From Cheilinus undulatus (taxonomy: Eukaryota > Chordata > Actinopteri > Labriformes > Labridae), in the NCBI RefSeq assembly GCF_018320785.1, contig NC_054869.1, positions 44,047,789 to 44,111,788 on the forward strand: a stretch of DNA of 64,000 nucleotides, in the 5' to 3' direction. This document shows, piece after piece, positions 1 through 13,500 of this stretch (the stretch's first letter is position 1; each line of letters starts with the position of its first letter). Both the position numbers and the translations under genes were made by a program. Below the pieces are notes generated by a model that was not told the origin of the DNA, ran no database searches, and saw nothing but the letters and a program-made list of their open reading frames with translations.

Positions 1-281
1 CACCAACAAGCTCAGCTTTTCATTAGCTACCACAGCAAAAGCCTGTAAAGCTCAGATTACTACTGGAGCTGTACATGTCTACTACCTCATTTTGTCTTGT
101 TGCTCTGATTGGCCCATCATGAATGTGACAGACAGAACTATCGTCCAATCACCTTCCAAGAATTTTTTGAAAAGTCACGTCCTTCCCAAACACTTTGTAT
201 GGGAGATTTCCCAGATGAATGTTAAATATAATCCATGCAATGGACAAATGAAACAGTCTATCTGGCGTACCAGGTTAGTTT
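1..281. repeat. Dispersed repeat family A, copy 1
   Basis: Shares long, collinear similarity with three other blocks in the window: CACCAACAAGCTC start, TACTACCTCATTTTGTCTTG, TGAATGTGACAGACAGA, CTTTGTATGGGAG.TTTCCCAGAT and GAAACAGTCTATCTGGCGT. The left end may extend past the window edge. Not recognised as a named family. Confidence 0.7.
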
Positions 282-643
282 TTAAGAGACTTGGATTATT
301 GAATGAATTTGATTGTTTGTGTGCTTTGCTCCTTTGGTTATATTGTTGCTTTTCACACACTATAGGATCATATTTGCTTAGTAAATCATTATTGGTTGAC
401 AAGTGTCATGCATTTCACATTTTAAACATGTTAAGATTTATAAGTGTGAGGATGGCTTTAGCTTTTTTGAGACTTGGTACTGAAAGACCAGGGTCTCTAC
501 TGCTGTGTGCAACTTTAGTTGCATGTCATAATGATGTGTTTTGTGCAATAATATACTTGAGACCTTTTTACACATGCACAAAACTTTGTGAAACTTCAAG
601 AAATGTTCGTGTTGGGCTACATGTGTAAACACTGACAACCAAT

Positions 644-645
644 TT

Positions 646-677
<32 letters not shown>

Positions 678-708
678 GCTTTCTTTCTTGCTTTCTTTCT
701 TGCTTTCT
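644..708 (+). repeat. (CTTT)n microsatellite
   Basis: About 16 CTTT units, the last ones interrupted by CTTG. Confidence 0.95.
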
Positions 709-3244
709 AAGGCTCAGTTTTAATTTCATCAACTAAAACTGACTTAAAAGTTCATTAACTACCTTTTTTTCCACAAGGAAAGCAAGATCTTTGCACACCT
801 GAAGGATTTTTTCTTAATAATTCACACAAAATATTTTTATTTGAGCATGTACCGGTGAGCACAGATCTGACCAATCACATGCTAGATGTTGCTTATGTTA
901 GAAGCAGACAGGCAGACAGAAGTGCAAAGACATCCTTCTTTACAACACAACATGAAGTTTGTCCCCCTTTCATAGAAAGATTTGTCAGTAGCCAGTGCTA
1001 GGGTTTTTCTTTTGTTTTTAAATCTGATATTATATAGCCAAGATTGAGACAGGCAGTAGGCAGCCTGACATATCCATGTGAACGTAAAAGCGCCGTGTAC
1101 CTAGCTAGAACCATTTCAGACTAAGAGGTCTCTGCTCCAATGACACATTTGACAACAAAGTCTCTTATCTCAGACTTCAATTAGTCCACTGCATGTATTT
1201 CAGCCTGTGTGTCAGAATTCCCCCCTTCCCTGTCTGTCAAGTAAACTTTCTGCTGTGAGGATTTTGTGTGAAAGAGCAACTCTGGAAGATTTCAGTGTCA
1301 GACTCTTCTTAAAATGTATAGAAATATGTATAAGTATACAGTATGTGTAAGGACTTTCCTGTAATAAAAAAAGAGGCTGAGATTGATGTTGCTGCTGTAA
1401 AGCTTGAACTGTATGCTGGATTAATCTCTTATGTAATGATGCTGAGGCTGCTTTTCTACCATCATTTATTTACAATGAGTCAAAGCAGATACATTAAAGG
1501 AGGCATGGTACATAAAACAGATGGCTTTGTATGGCAATTATGTCACATAACTTTCAGTTTAGGTGCAGATTGGAATAATTGTTTCACAATAGCCCAAATA
1601 TTTGACATAAAATGTGAGACTTTTTTGAAGATTTCCTTGTTCTGTAAACTGCACCTGTCTTCACAAAGACAATGGCCTGTCTGGTTGATTGCAACACCTC
1701 ATTAGGTCAGAGGACTGCAGCGTAAAAGTATGTCTCAGCTCAAATATTTTTAGCATACTTCCTTCCAAACAAAACACAACACTCAGCTGAGATCCAAGGC
1801 GGGGCACACTACACTGTTTTAAGGCTCAGTGAGCTGAGGGTGGTGTCACAGTAGTCCAGGATTATTGTTCAGTCTGGCTTTAGCTTTGATTGTTATGTAA
1901 TTGTTACTTTTACAGTGAGATGATGATTGAGATCTTTTTTGTAGGATCTCAGAGGAAAATGTCATGGTCCATGCATCTCATTAGGAGCTTTATTATCATC
2001 TAGATGTAGTGATTGGCAGAGTGATATTGGGTTGTAGTTATGTCCCATTTTTATTGAACTATGACTCAATAAAAGGCAGGCAATATTGGATAACTTTTGT
2101 AATCACAAAAAAAAAGTCAGGGCATGTCCTGCAAACTGTATCAATTGCACAAAAACATTGGCATTGTTGGGTTCAAAACATTGTCATTGCATTTGTGTAA
2201 TTTAGGATGCTTTCACTCCTGGAAAAAATGCAGAAATCGTTCCAAAGCAAGTTCCCTCTTTGGCCCAGTTTTTTAAAGACTTCTTATGAGACCAAGGTCT
2301 CGTAATTCATGCAGAGGGTCTGTAATGGAGGGAAGTTGTTCTGAAGTTGTTATAAGAAATACATACGAAAAAAAAACAAAAACAAAACAACTAAAAACCC
2401 CAGGGTGAAATACAATTGTGCCCAGCCTGGGCCTCAGAATAACACTAATATAAACCAGCTGATCTTCCCCCCCTCATCCCCCTTCACACACACCCCTGCA
2501 CCCCTCACCTTCTCTCACAAAGCAGCTCATCCATTTTGCTTTTTTCTCTTCCTCACTATGTTTCTGCTTCTGTGTCATCATCAGAAGGCTTTCTTTTATT
2601 GAATCACCTTAAAATATATGTTGATTGTTTTGTTTTCACCCCTGATCTGATTTTAAAACAGCTGATCAGTGTGAGAAAGTTCAATTAATTCCTGGTCAGG
2701 ACTAGCACAGGAACTTTATGGAGTTTTATCATAAATTCATAAAACTAAACAATAGTAGTAGCTGACTTTTGACAAGATAGGCTGCAGAATAATGGGTGGA
2801 TGTACAGACTTGATGAGAGTTTCTGTGCTGCAAGAGTCAGGAGAGAGAGGGAGAAAGAGCGAGCACACACTGGGCGCACTTCATAGATCACTGATGGCAC
2901 CAATCTCCATAAATAGATATCTTGAGAGTTAATTTAAAAAACGTGACGGCCAGGTAAAATTTATGTTTGGTCAACGTTGTATATACACTACCTTGATCAT
3001 ATTATCATACAAACACCAGACTGATGTGCAGAGAGAGAGAGAAGAAAACATATGCTCAAAGTTAGACCCCCACGATGTTGAGGCCCTGTGCACTTTGCAT
3101 AGTCTGCCTATAGGCAGAGGTTGGCCTGTACTCAGGTCTTCATCAGGGCCATTGTCGACTGTGGCTTGCACACATGTAGAGCCTTTACTCTTCCCTTGTT
3201 TTCTTTTTTAATCCATAACAAGTTCATTTTTCCATGGTTGAGTT

Positions 3245-3425
3245 CACGTCATAATCGCTGATTGACCTGTGGTTCCGTAGAGATGTGATAGACAGAACGT
3301 TCACCCAGTCATACACCGAGGATTTTTCAAAGCCTCTGCCTTTTCTCAAATGTTTCCTATTGAAGCTTTCCCAGATGGATGTGTAAAACACATCCATCTG
3401 GCGTGTCAGGTTAGTGGTTCCATAT
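3245..3425. repeat. Dispersed repeat family A, copy 2 (partial, divergent)
   Basis: Matches the second half of copy 1: GTGATAGACAGAACGTTC, TTTCCCAGATGGATGTG and CATCTGGCGTGTCAGGTTAG. It lacks the CACCAACAAGCTC start. Confidence 0.6.
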
Positions 3426-4580
3426 TGTATCAAAAATATACTGTATATAAGCTGAGAGGGGAGAAGTTCTATCTTTCTTTTGTGGTGTCAAGAAATAAGT
3501 CATTGCTTACCATTATAAAAAAGTTTTGTAATTTGCAGTTTAAATATGGATTTGCTACCTGAACATCAGCTTTACAGAACATTCAGGATTTTCAATAAGA
3601 AAGGACAGATGATGCTTTGAAAATAAATGTTAGAATAACTTCCTTTTTGTTTGGTCTTGTGTCTAATAATAGTTGATGACAGATATGTAATCTGGCCTAC
3701 ATACCAGTCAAATGTTCCTATGACGTCATTACTGAATAGTCTTGCCCGCAAACTTTATTAAAACTTTACTAGTTGAAATTGGGACAGTCATAATTTAGGA
3801 TTTACTGTAAATTGTTTATCTTATTTTCAAAATCTACCAGAGGTCAGTTTTTCTTCTGTGTTTAAGTTTCTTCTGTTTGTCGGTTTTTCTTTATGGTAAC
3901 AGAAAGTTCTTTACTGTGAGTGGAGCACCATGGTGTTAAATGATCACACCAGTCAGTGATCATGTTTCTTTCAGGCTGTGCTGTAATGCATCAGAGGTTC
4001 ATTGAAAAAGCAGCGATTGTCAGTGAGGATACATATCCAGGAGGTTGGACATGAGTGTGTTTGTGTGTCACTCCCTTCCTGCTCCTTTCAGAGACACTTG
4101 TTTTACCTGCTGAGCCGGTTACAGAGCAGCTCGTTGTGTCTTATGTCTTGTGACAATCCGTCTCTTCAAGAATCATATCACGAGGATTTTTAGGCATGTT
4201 AACTTTTGATCAATACCTTTTGACCTCAAGTCACTTAGAAGACTTGAAGCTAAATCCACCACTCAGCAGCTATTTGTATTCTTTAAAATGAACAAGGTTT
4301 GATATTTATTGAAAGCTTAAAAAGTGACTGTTTTTGGTCTTAAAAAATCCAAAAGAGATCTGGAAGTCTTTCAGCTGCTGAATGTGTACACATTGCACTG
4401 TCATTGTTTCTCTGACTAATTCTTTTCATTGTTCTGCAGTCTGTTATCATCTTTTTGACTCCTGCTGTTGCTTAACTTCTCATATTTGTTGTTAGAAGCC
4501 CTAAAAGTCATGAATGTGTGGGTAATGAATTAGCACGTACAAGGCCTTACATTAACTCCTCTTTTCTCATCTCCTTTCAG

Positions 4581-7500
4581 CTGAGCAGCATCAGCAAAGC
4601 CATCAACTCCACCGAGACGCCTGTGAAGGAGAAACATGCACGACGTATCCTCTAAAAAAATCCCACCACCACATTATGATTCATAATGCTATTCTGACCA
4701 TTTTTTTTATCGGCATGTACATTTGCTTCATAACTTGTAAGCTCATTGTCATTCCTGGCTCTGTGTTTCTCTTATTAGACAGAAAAATATGATTTTTCAT
4801 TGTTTATCTTCTGTGACAGAACAGTTAGGCTAATGTGCAGTTGCATAGCATTGTAAGGATGTCTGTTCAAATTCAGCTACAAAGGCATAACAATATAAAA
4901 CAGTGGGGAGTTCTGTACAGAGAAAAAAAGGCAATTTACAGGGTAAAGTGAACTGGCCCTTTGTCCTGCCTTAACCCTTCTTGAGTACTGCTGTCAGGTT
5001 AGACAAAATCTCTTTTCCCTAAGCTTCTTCCCATTTCAAACAACTAGACATACCCCACTATTTGACTAACTTTATTTATATTTGAATAATTATTTTCTGT
5101 GATAAACATTGCCTTAATGAAAGACTAAAGACACCAACACAGGAGGATTTATGAGGATATCTCAAACTCTTTAAAAATTGTGAAGATATTCAAAGTTCAT
5201 TTGAAGTTAGTGATTTGGCAAATCAACAAAGTGCTTGTTAAGCAAAGGAAAGGGGAAAAAAGGGATGTCTAAATCATTACAATCTGCCCTCAAATAGCTT
5301 TTCCCCAGCACTTGGCGCGTTGGCAACACGAGAAGCTTTACATTTGCATGGAACAGTGCAGTAGGACAGTTTCTTTAACTTGGAAAAAAAAATCGTCTGT
5401 AGGCTGTTGAGGGTTATACTCATTTATAACAACTCGATCAGGTTGACGAGTTATCACATTAAGCATGATACAAATCTGCAAAGAGGAACGAAGGCTGTTG
5501 GAGCTAGCTGCTAATTTTGAAAAATAGACCATATTCCTGTAATCTAAAGGTTCACTGTTCAGACATCAGACAGCTGTGTGAATGATGGAGCTTTATTCTT
5601 GCTATACTGTGAAATATTACATTCATGCATAAAATAGAGGATTTTAATATGATTAAGTGTCCCTTTACTTTAATGACAACTTGGAGAATAGAAATAAACT
5701 ACAATGAAAGAAATAAAGTGTTGGCACCAAACAATTCCTGGTAAAGGATCCCTAAAACCCTAAATATGGCGTAATCTAATGTCATTATTTAACTTCTTTT
5801 CCTTGTAACTTTAAGAAATGTAAACTGCCATCAGAACTTTATTGCACTTTGTAAAATATAATTTGTTATGCCAATTTTTAATATAGAAATAGTTCATTTA
5901 AGGAACCCAGCTTCTTTTCTCATTTGTCTAGTACTACTTCCCTTGAAAAAGCAGAAGTGACTGATTAAAAATAATGCAATATTTCTTATTAGTGTACTCA
6001 ATTAACCTTCAGAAGAATTGATAGAATACTCGACTACAAAATAATCTATTACTACAGCCCTAGATCATTTTCAAAAATACAGCACAGTACACAGACTCCT
6101 GTCTGTAAATTTAATCACTGTAACTGGTGGGGCTGGGAAAAATGCAGGATTTAATATGATACTACGCACCCTTTCTATAAAACATAAAGTGATCAACCTC
6201 ACAAATACAAAGTAACCTAATTTGGAAATTAATTAATTAATTAATTAAAAACCTAAAATGGAAATTTTTTTTTGCATGACCTCACAATTCCTGTGTGAAC
6301 TTGTAGTTTTCCCATGATCTTGTTCTCTCATTTCCAGCTGCTCTGAGCTGTTCTCTGCTGCACAGAGCTTCAGAAATGCATTCAGTAGGTGAAGGTGTGC
6401 ACCAGAGCAAAACACGGCACACATGCAATGCTGCAGACATTGAGTATGTGGAATTTGAGGGTTACTAGATCAGCATATACATTAATGATAATGTTAGTTG
6501 GCTAACATCACAGAACAGCAACATCAACAAATAACATGTGTAAGTCTGCTATTAAGTATCAGTATAGCGATTTAACTTCAGTGAAACATCACATGCTGTC
6601 TGTATTAAAATATTTCTTCTTACCTTAGAGCACATGTAAGTAAACTTTTGACTGTTTATGGGTTGAATATCCAGTGCTGTCGTCCAGCGAGTTGAACCTA
6701 AATAAAGCACCTTTAATAGTAAAACTTTGCATCAGGAAACGGGATGGAGAATACAGCTGGATAATAGATGGGTCAGTGGACAAATTAGAGATCTAACAAA
6801 GGGTCCATTTAATCATTCTGAAAAGACTTTCCTGAGAATATGTACTCTGTAAATTCTTGTGTGTTTTGATCCAGAGTAATGGTACTAGATTTTACTATAG
6901 TAGACATAATTTAGTAGCATCAGATAAAGGGAAATTATAATACAGGCAGACAAAGGTAGTTTATTTATTTTAGATACATACTGGTGTAGTAAATGAGGCC
7001 TGTCAAAGGGGATGAAGAAGTAGAATATAGATAGGGAAATACAAATGGTAAATAAAAGGTCAAATACTTGCTGTAAACAAAGCCTTCATTTAATTTATCA
7101 CTCGTTGGGCCTTCCTTAACATCTGAATATCAGGAATCATCCTCGGGACTCACAGGGAGAAGGGAGCGTACACCTTCTGGTCCTACGCACTGGGCTTCCC
7201 TCTGGCCAGCAGCTCCATCCTCAGCTGGAAGTTCTGCCACGTGCTGCACAAAGTCTTGAGGGACGGACACCGCAATGTAAGGCACTCTCAACCAAGGTCA
7301 TTCATTTTATTTAGGTTATGAACCCCCATGTCTAATTTGATTTTAATGCTGGAGACTCCTTTTTACCATGCTATTCCAACAAGGCTCTGGTGTTACGGTT
7401 TCTCTTTCATGAGCTGCTAAGTCTGACCTCAGACTGCTGCATGGAGATGATATACACTGTTTTAGAGTTGACATAATTGCGTCACAGCAGTTGTGCATGC

Positions 7501-10500
7501 ATTGTAATGAAAGAAACACAGTGGAATAAGCAGAGAGAAACACAGAAAATTAAGACAGATTCCTGGTGTAAGGGAAAAATGTGTTATAGCACTATAGGAT
7601 GTCTGAATAGGAATGGGAAAAAAATGAGAGTAATGAACCATCATTTATGACAATCTTTGAAACAAAACACAGATGTTTATGGTTGTTTATGGTCCTCCCA
7701 ATATCGCTGCAATAAATGGGCACAAGTTATCAAACCAGTTGTTAAAACTCTGAATGAGTATTGGCTTAAATTAGGTACTATGTATTTTTTTGTAATCTCA
7801 TAGGAGACATTACTGTGGCATTCCAGACAGATAACATTTCAACCAATCCTCCAGGAGTTCCAAAGCACTATTCCATAACAGGAAGACCATTCAGCATTCC
7901 CATAAAGCATGGGTAGCGGTGCCATATTCTGTTTTACGCTTGCTACAAAACACACCTCTGATAAATTCCCTAACTTTCATTGTTATAACGTACATTACAT
8001 TTTCAATCAAATAACATAAATAAGTAAAACTACTACAGCAAACCAATGCAGTTCACTGTCAGGATGTAGTTTGACTAGTTTATGATAACTGATGTCTTGT
8101 ATAGCTAACTTAGCCTATATGTCCTTTCTGCCAGCCAAGCAGTACGTTGTACCTTTATACACAAAATTTATCTGACAAATGCCAGTATTGGATGTTTCCA
8201 GACCCTCATTTAGCAATAGTGCGTGGAAAAGTTCCTACATTTTTACTAGTACAATTTAGAATGTGCATAAGTTAAAAAAAGCGTCCATGTAGATTTTTTT
8301 TTTGTACATTTATTTTTATGTCACTCATTTTGATTAAGAAAAACATACATAAAACACAAAAAGGAGGATTTTTTGTAAACCATTATAAAATATTTGACAC
8401 TTGTGTTTGCATAATGTGCATAAAATCTCTGCTGCTGCAAAAAATTGATTTATTAAACTGGTATTTTGACACATTTCAAGTTAAAGAAATATTACAACTT
8501 CTGCGATTAGAAAATTGCAGCAAACCATATTGTGATTTAATCTAATTTGCGATGAATTGCCCAGCCCTATTCTGTTGTGACTGATGCCTGCTCTGGGTTT
8601 TTGCTGCTTCTCTGACTCTGACTGGTTGAAAGGGTAGGGGATCCCAGAACAGCTTTACTGTCAAATATACAGTGTCATATTTGTCTCAAAGACCATCCAG
8701 AATCCAGAATGAAGTGCTTTAATGCGGACTCTTTCATTTTCAGCGAGCTCTCCACGTTTTACCATACAGGAATGAAGGATTTCAAACTGAATTCACCCAA
8801 ATATGAGCCGGCTCACTTGGCTTCTCTGAGAAGTCAGAAATTAATCAAGCATAACATTCAACCACTAAAACTCATTTTTCTGTTCAGGAATGCCAGTAAA
8901 TAACTATAATTTAACATATTAATCAAGAAATATTAATGTGCTTTACCATTTTTTCAGTTTTTTTGTAAATCAGTAAATTTGAAAACACATGGATAACAAC
9001 AATAATGATATTTTAGCATTGAAAATATCATTTGGGTTAAAGAGCTTCTACATGTTGCTGTATTAACCATTGCAGAAACATTAAAAATGATTTTGGTAAT
9101 GACCAATGCTGTTAATTTAGGGCAGCTGTGGCATAAACCTTACTTTGGTTAGGGTTAGGGTGATCTAATACATTTGTTAAGCACTGTAAATACCAGCAAT
9201 AAATGCATAATAGTAATTAAATGGTAATAAAATCAAATATTGTAACTGCAACCTTTCACATTTCCAGACTAAGTGGTCCTGACTCAGATGGTAACTGAAG
9301 AGCCCTTTAAACCACTTGGATATTTTAACCTCTCCAGAGTAATAACAAAGCAACAAAAGAAAAGGAAAACCATGAACACCAATAGTTGAAGTACTATGCT
9401 GTCAATAAAAATGCTGTAAGGAAAAAAACAAAGTTTTGGAGGTTTTTTTATCCAAACTTTAAAATTTTACAGTTTAAACTGACACTATTGCTGGCTCAGA
9501 ATCAGGCCTTGTAGACCCCAACAATTACAGAAAAACCCTGCAAAATTCTAAAGGGACTGTTCAGTTGTATCTTATGATAACATTTAAAATGGGTGACTTT
9601 TTAATTGTACAGTAAGGATATGACCTAAAGGAATTTTTATTTATTACATTGGTATTTTTTTTTTTGTGAATTGGCAGAGATTGTTAAATGAAAGTTCCCT
9701 TTTTTGGTTTGTGTGTCAGACAAGTTGTTCATTGAAGCTCTCACCTGCACAGGTCCTACAAGACTGCATGAGACATCATGGCTCTCTAGTTGAAATTGGG
9801 AAACTATGGGTGAGTGCTATCACTTCTGTTTCACATCTTTTTAAAAATGTTTGTTTTAGAGTCCGTTAAAACAAAAAGGAAATAAAAGGTTGTTAATTGG
9901 ATCTCCAGAAACGCTAAATGCTGTAACCTAACTTTGTTTTTAATAACTATTTTCTAAAATAATTCTTGCTCTTGTGGTTTCTAGAGCAACCTCCATGATC
10001 GATACGGACAGCTTGTGGCGCTGTACACCAAGCTACTTTGCACAAAAATGGAGTTTCATGCGAAGGTAAGAACATCTGTTGTGTTGTTTTACACCATACT
10101 GTATGTGAAAAGAACTGTATATGAAGACACGCCCATCTGGATTGGATTAAAACTGGTGCATTTGTTTTTGATACAAAACATGCACAAGATAAATTCACTT
10201 GATTGTCATCACTGTTGTCTCAAACATCAGCTAGTTCCTCTGTTCTTCTCCCAATACTGTTTTTTTTTTCTCTTTGTGATTAAAGTGCATTCAGAAAGTA
10301 TTCAGAATTTGCAAAGAATGGCAGGATATCCCCATTTCCAGGTGTGCAAATCTTGTTGTATCATATTCAAAAAGACTTGAGGCTGTAATTGCTGCCAAAG
10401 GTGCTTCAGCTAAATACTGAGTGAAAGGTCTGAATACTTATGTCAATGTGATATTTCAGGTTTTTTTTTTTTTATAAATTTGCAAACATTTCTAAAAATT

Positions 10501-13500
10501 CTGTTTTCACTTTGTCATGATGGAGTATGTAGTGTAGATTAATGAGAAAGACACATTTAAACGACTTGCGTCAGGCTGCAACATACTAAAATTGAAAAAA
10601 AGTGACGGGGGGTCTGAATACGTTCTGAATGCACTGTATGTTTTCAGCTTTGACCCAGCCTTGTGTCAGTTAAGAGGATGGTAATGATGCTTGCAATGTA
10701 AATTAATAGTGAACTCAATCAGAGAGGTGAGGAGACAAGAGTGGGAAAAGTCCACTGGAGTCTGTTTTAAGGCTTCAAATGCTAATAATGGGGTCGGTAT
10801 GTCAAAATATGTGGCATTTCTATTTGAAATTAAGCTCATGATTGATGGATAAACAATGTGTAAATGTTGATAAAGCTTGTACTCTAAAACTCTCCCTCTG
10901 CAGCACTCAGAAATCCCACCAAACCTGGAGGCCTCAGATGAACTCTTGGAGCGCACTGCAGGAACTGACATCAATAATGTGTGAGTGAGAAAAATGTTTT
11001 TTTAATTCCTTTTCAAGGGATATTAAAGATATACACTTCACAAATCAACAAAACACAGATGCATAATCTCAAAGATAACACTAGACAAAAAAAGACAGAA
11101 AAAAAGACAAAAATTACATTTAACCCACTCATCAAATCAACAACTCTTCATATGTTTCCCACTTACATTAAATCAATTTTTCTATGTATTTGTCAGGTAA
11201 TACTACCTTTGTCGAGTCCAGCCAACCTTTTTCTTCACATTTGTGCTTATTCTTTAGTAATATTATTGTTAATGTTCCTGTTGATCTGAACTCAAAACAA
11301 TTAAAAGAAAAAGAGTGGAAAAAAGAAGTGTATGAATTTAGATCTTTTTAATCTATTTAGATCCTTTAAATGGGTTTTGTCTTTTCTGTAGTAAAATGAT
11401 AAAACAACCAGTTTTGATAGTTTTTCAAAGTAGAAAATATTGATTTACAGTGTTGAAGAAAAGTTGAACGACTATTATTGAAGAAAAGATCCTAACATTG
11501 TGTCTTAGCAGTACGTAAGCCAAAAAAAAAAAAAAACTAATGGAGAAACAGCAGCAGGCAGGCATACAGCCTTGGTCACTGTGATGGGAAATTGGTCTCT
11601 TTTGAGAGATCCAGATAATTTTGCTCAGCTCAGTTGAGCTGGTTCATCATTTGGATGGAAGGGATGGAAGAAAGTAAACTGACACTCAAATGGGAGCTAG
11701 CTACTATGGCTCACATTAAAAGGCCATTGTGTTGCACAGGCTCATTCATGAACAGCACATCATTTCTCAGCCACAATGTTTATACGGTAGATAGTACATC
11801 ACCATTTCAATCAAAACATTTTTGTGAGAAAATGAGGACATTTTTTATGTATTAGAGGCTCAACTTGCCTCTCAGCTCAGTACAGGGCTCATCAAGACTC
11901 GTCTTCCTTCATCTGGCAAGACAACGCTAAACACTAGAAGGTCTGCAGGACTGAGTAATGTGTGATACTGATTACCTCCATGCCAGGTAAATCAGTTAAA
12001 CCATGAAAAAAAAATCACTGTTTTGTAAAGTGAAGATAAATGCAGTGCAAAGGTCCGTTTAGAACTGTTAAGTACTAAGTACTTTCCTTAGTTCCAGTTC
12101 ATTCCTAATGGCTGTCCCTCATTCCTGAACCCCAACTAATATTCATCTTCAGTAACTGAGTACTTTCAGTTGAGCATATATCTTAGGAGTTATTCAATAC
12201 AGAATCATGACTCAACCATTACCTACCTATACATTTGTTACTCATTGTGTGTTCACTGATGTAAAGTAAAGCATCATACTGAGTGACTCAGTGCTCATTT
12301 GTTTTGTTATTATTATAGTTATTATGCTCCTTATTATTAAATGTTACCATAAAATCAAGTTGATTTTTCCACTGATGCTCACTTGCATTGCATGCTGTTA
12401 GGACACACTGTCATCCAATCTAATCAAACTCGTAGATACCAAACTCTGTCATTAAATATCTTGATAAATGAAAACAGATTAAACATTTTCACCTCATTTT
12501 CACTTTATTCCTTTAATAACTGGCTGTCTGTTTAAAAAAAAAACTTTCTGAATTCATTTAAGTCCCAAATTGTGCAAATCTATGAACCTGAACCTTCATA
12601 TTTTGAAAAATTCCCTAAAATCTTTCCAGCTTACCATCCCAATCACTGTCTGTCATAAGCACCACCAAAGCAGAAGAAACCACCCAGCCCTGCCTCTTGT
12701 TTAATCTCACAGGGTCACATCATCATTGTGTCTCAGTGGGGCCTCTTTTCTGTCTAACCAAGGTATCGACTTCTCTCCTGCAGGTTCCAGCTCACAGTGG
12801 AGGTGTTCGATTACATGGACGCAGAGCTGAAGCTGGCGGAGACAGGTGAAAAACAAAACTCCTCCCACCTTTCCTCATCAACTCCTCCAAAGAAAAGAAA
12901 CTTGAGCTGGCACAGAGGGCTGCTGCCTGCTGACATTATCTATTTATGTTCAAAGCCAGGAACCCTTTAAAGAAACATTAGTGTTAGCCTCTCTTACTGG
13001 CCTATTTTCACATCCACTGTCCCTTTAGAAAACACTTTTTCAACCTCATGACCCAGTTTTAACTCACTATTTCCTGCTTCCCAATAATGAGTTTAGACTA
13101 ATGAGGAAATTCCTGCAATTAGAGGACATTTAGTTGATTTCCGTCAGTTAAACTGCGATGGCATGCTTCTCCTGGGCGTGCAGGGTGGAGGCTTGGGATC
13201 ATGTTTCAACACCAAGTTGTGCAGCTCTTCTCTGAAAGAAGTTAGATTTGCAAAATAGATAGATTGGCCAGACTCCATGTCTGTCATCTAAAAATGACTG
13301 TACAAGGTCTGAGAACGGACCTTACAAATCAGTGTGATTTTAGGAGAATAAGGAGGTAGATATGGACAGAGTTCAGTTGTTCAGTAAGCCGATAGCAGTG
13401 GTTGCCTCAAGTGTGGTGCTTAGCTCAGATGTAGCTATTGTATAGCATCAGTTTTAAAGAATTAGAACATTTTCTTTGAAAACTAAAGAGCAAAGAAAAG

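Larger units (their letters stand above)
1..4580 (+). other. hip1r intron 1 (3' part); no exon found
   Basis: No ORF here resembles the HIP1R N-terminus, so the first coding exon should lie left of the window. The stretch holds two copies of a dispersed repeat (near 1-281 and 3245-3425), a CTTT microsatellite at 644-708, and otherwise AT-rich unique-looking sequence. The 178-residue open frame at 92-628 crosses repeat copy 1 and has no recognisable domain. Confidence 0.6.

Noticed and set aside
92-628. 178-residue open frame as a gene
   Set aside because: Crosses a dispersed repeat present elsewhere, has no recognisable domain, and lies in hip1r intron 1.
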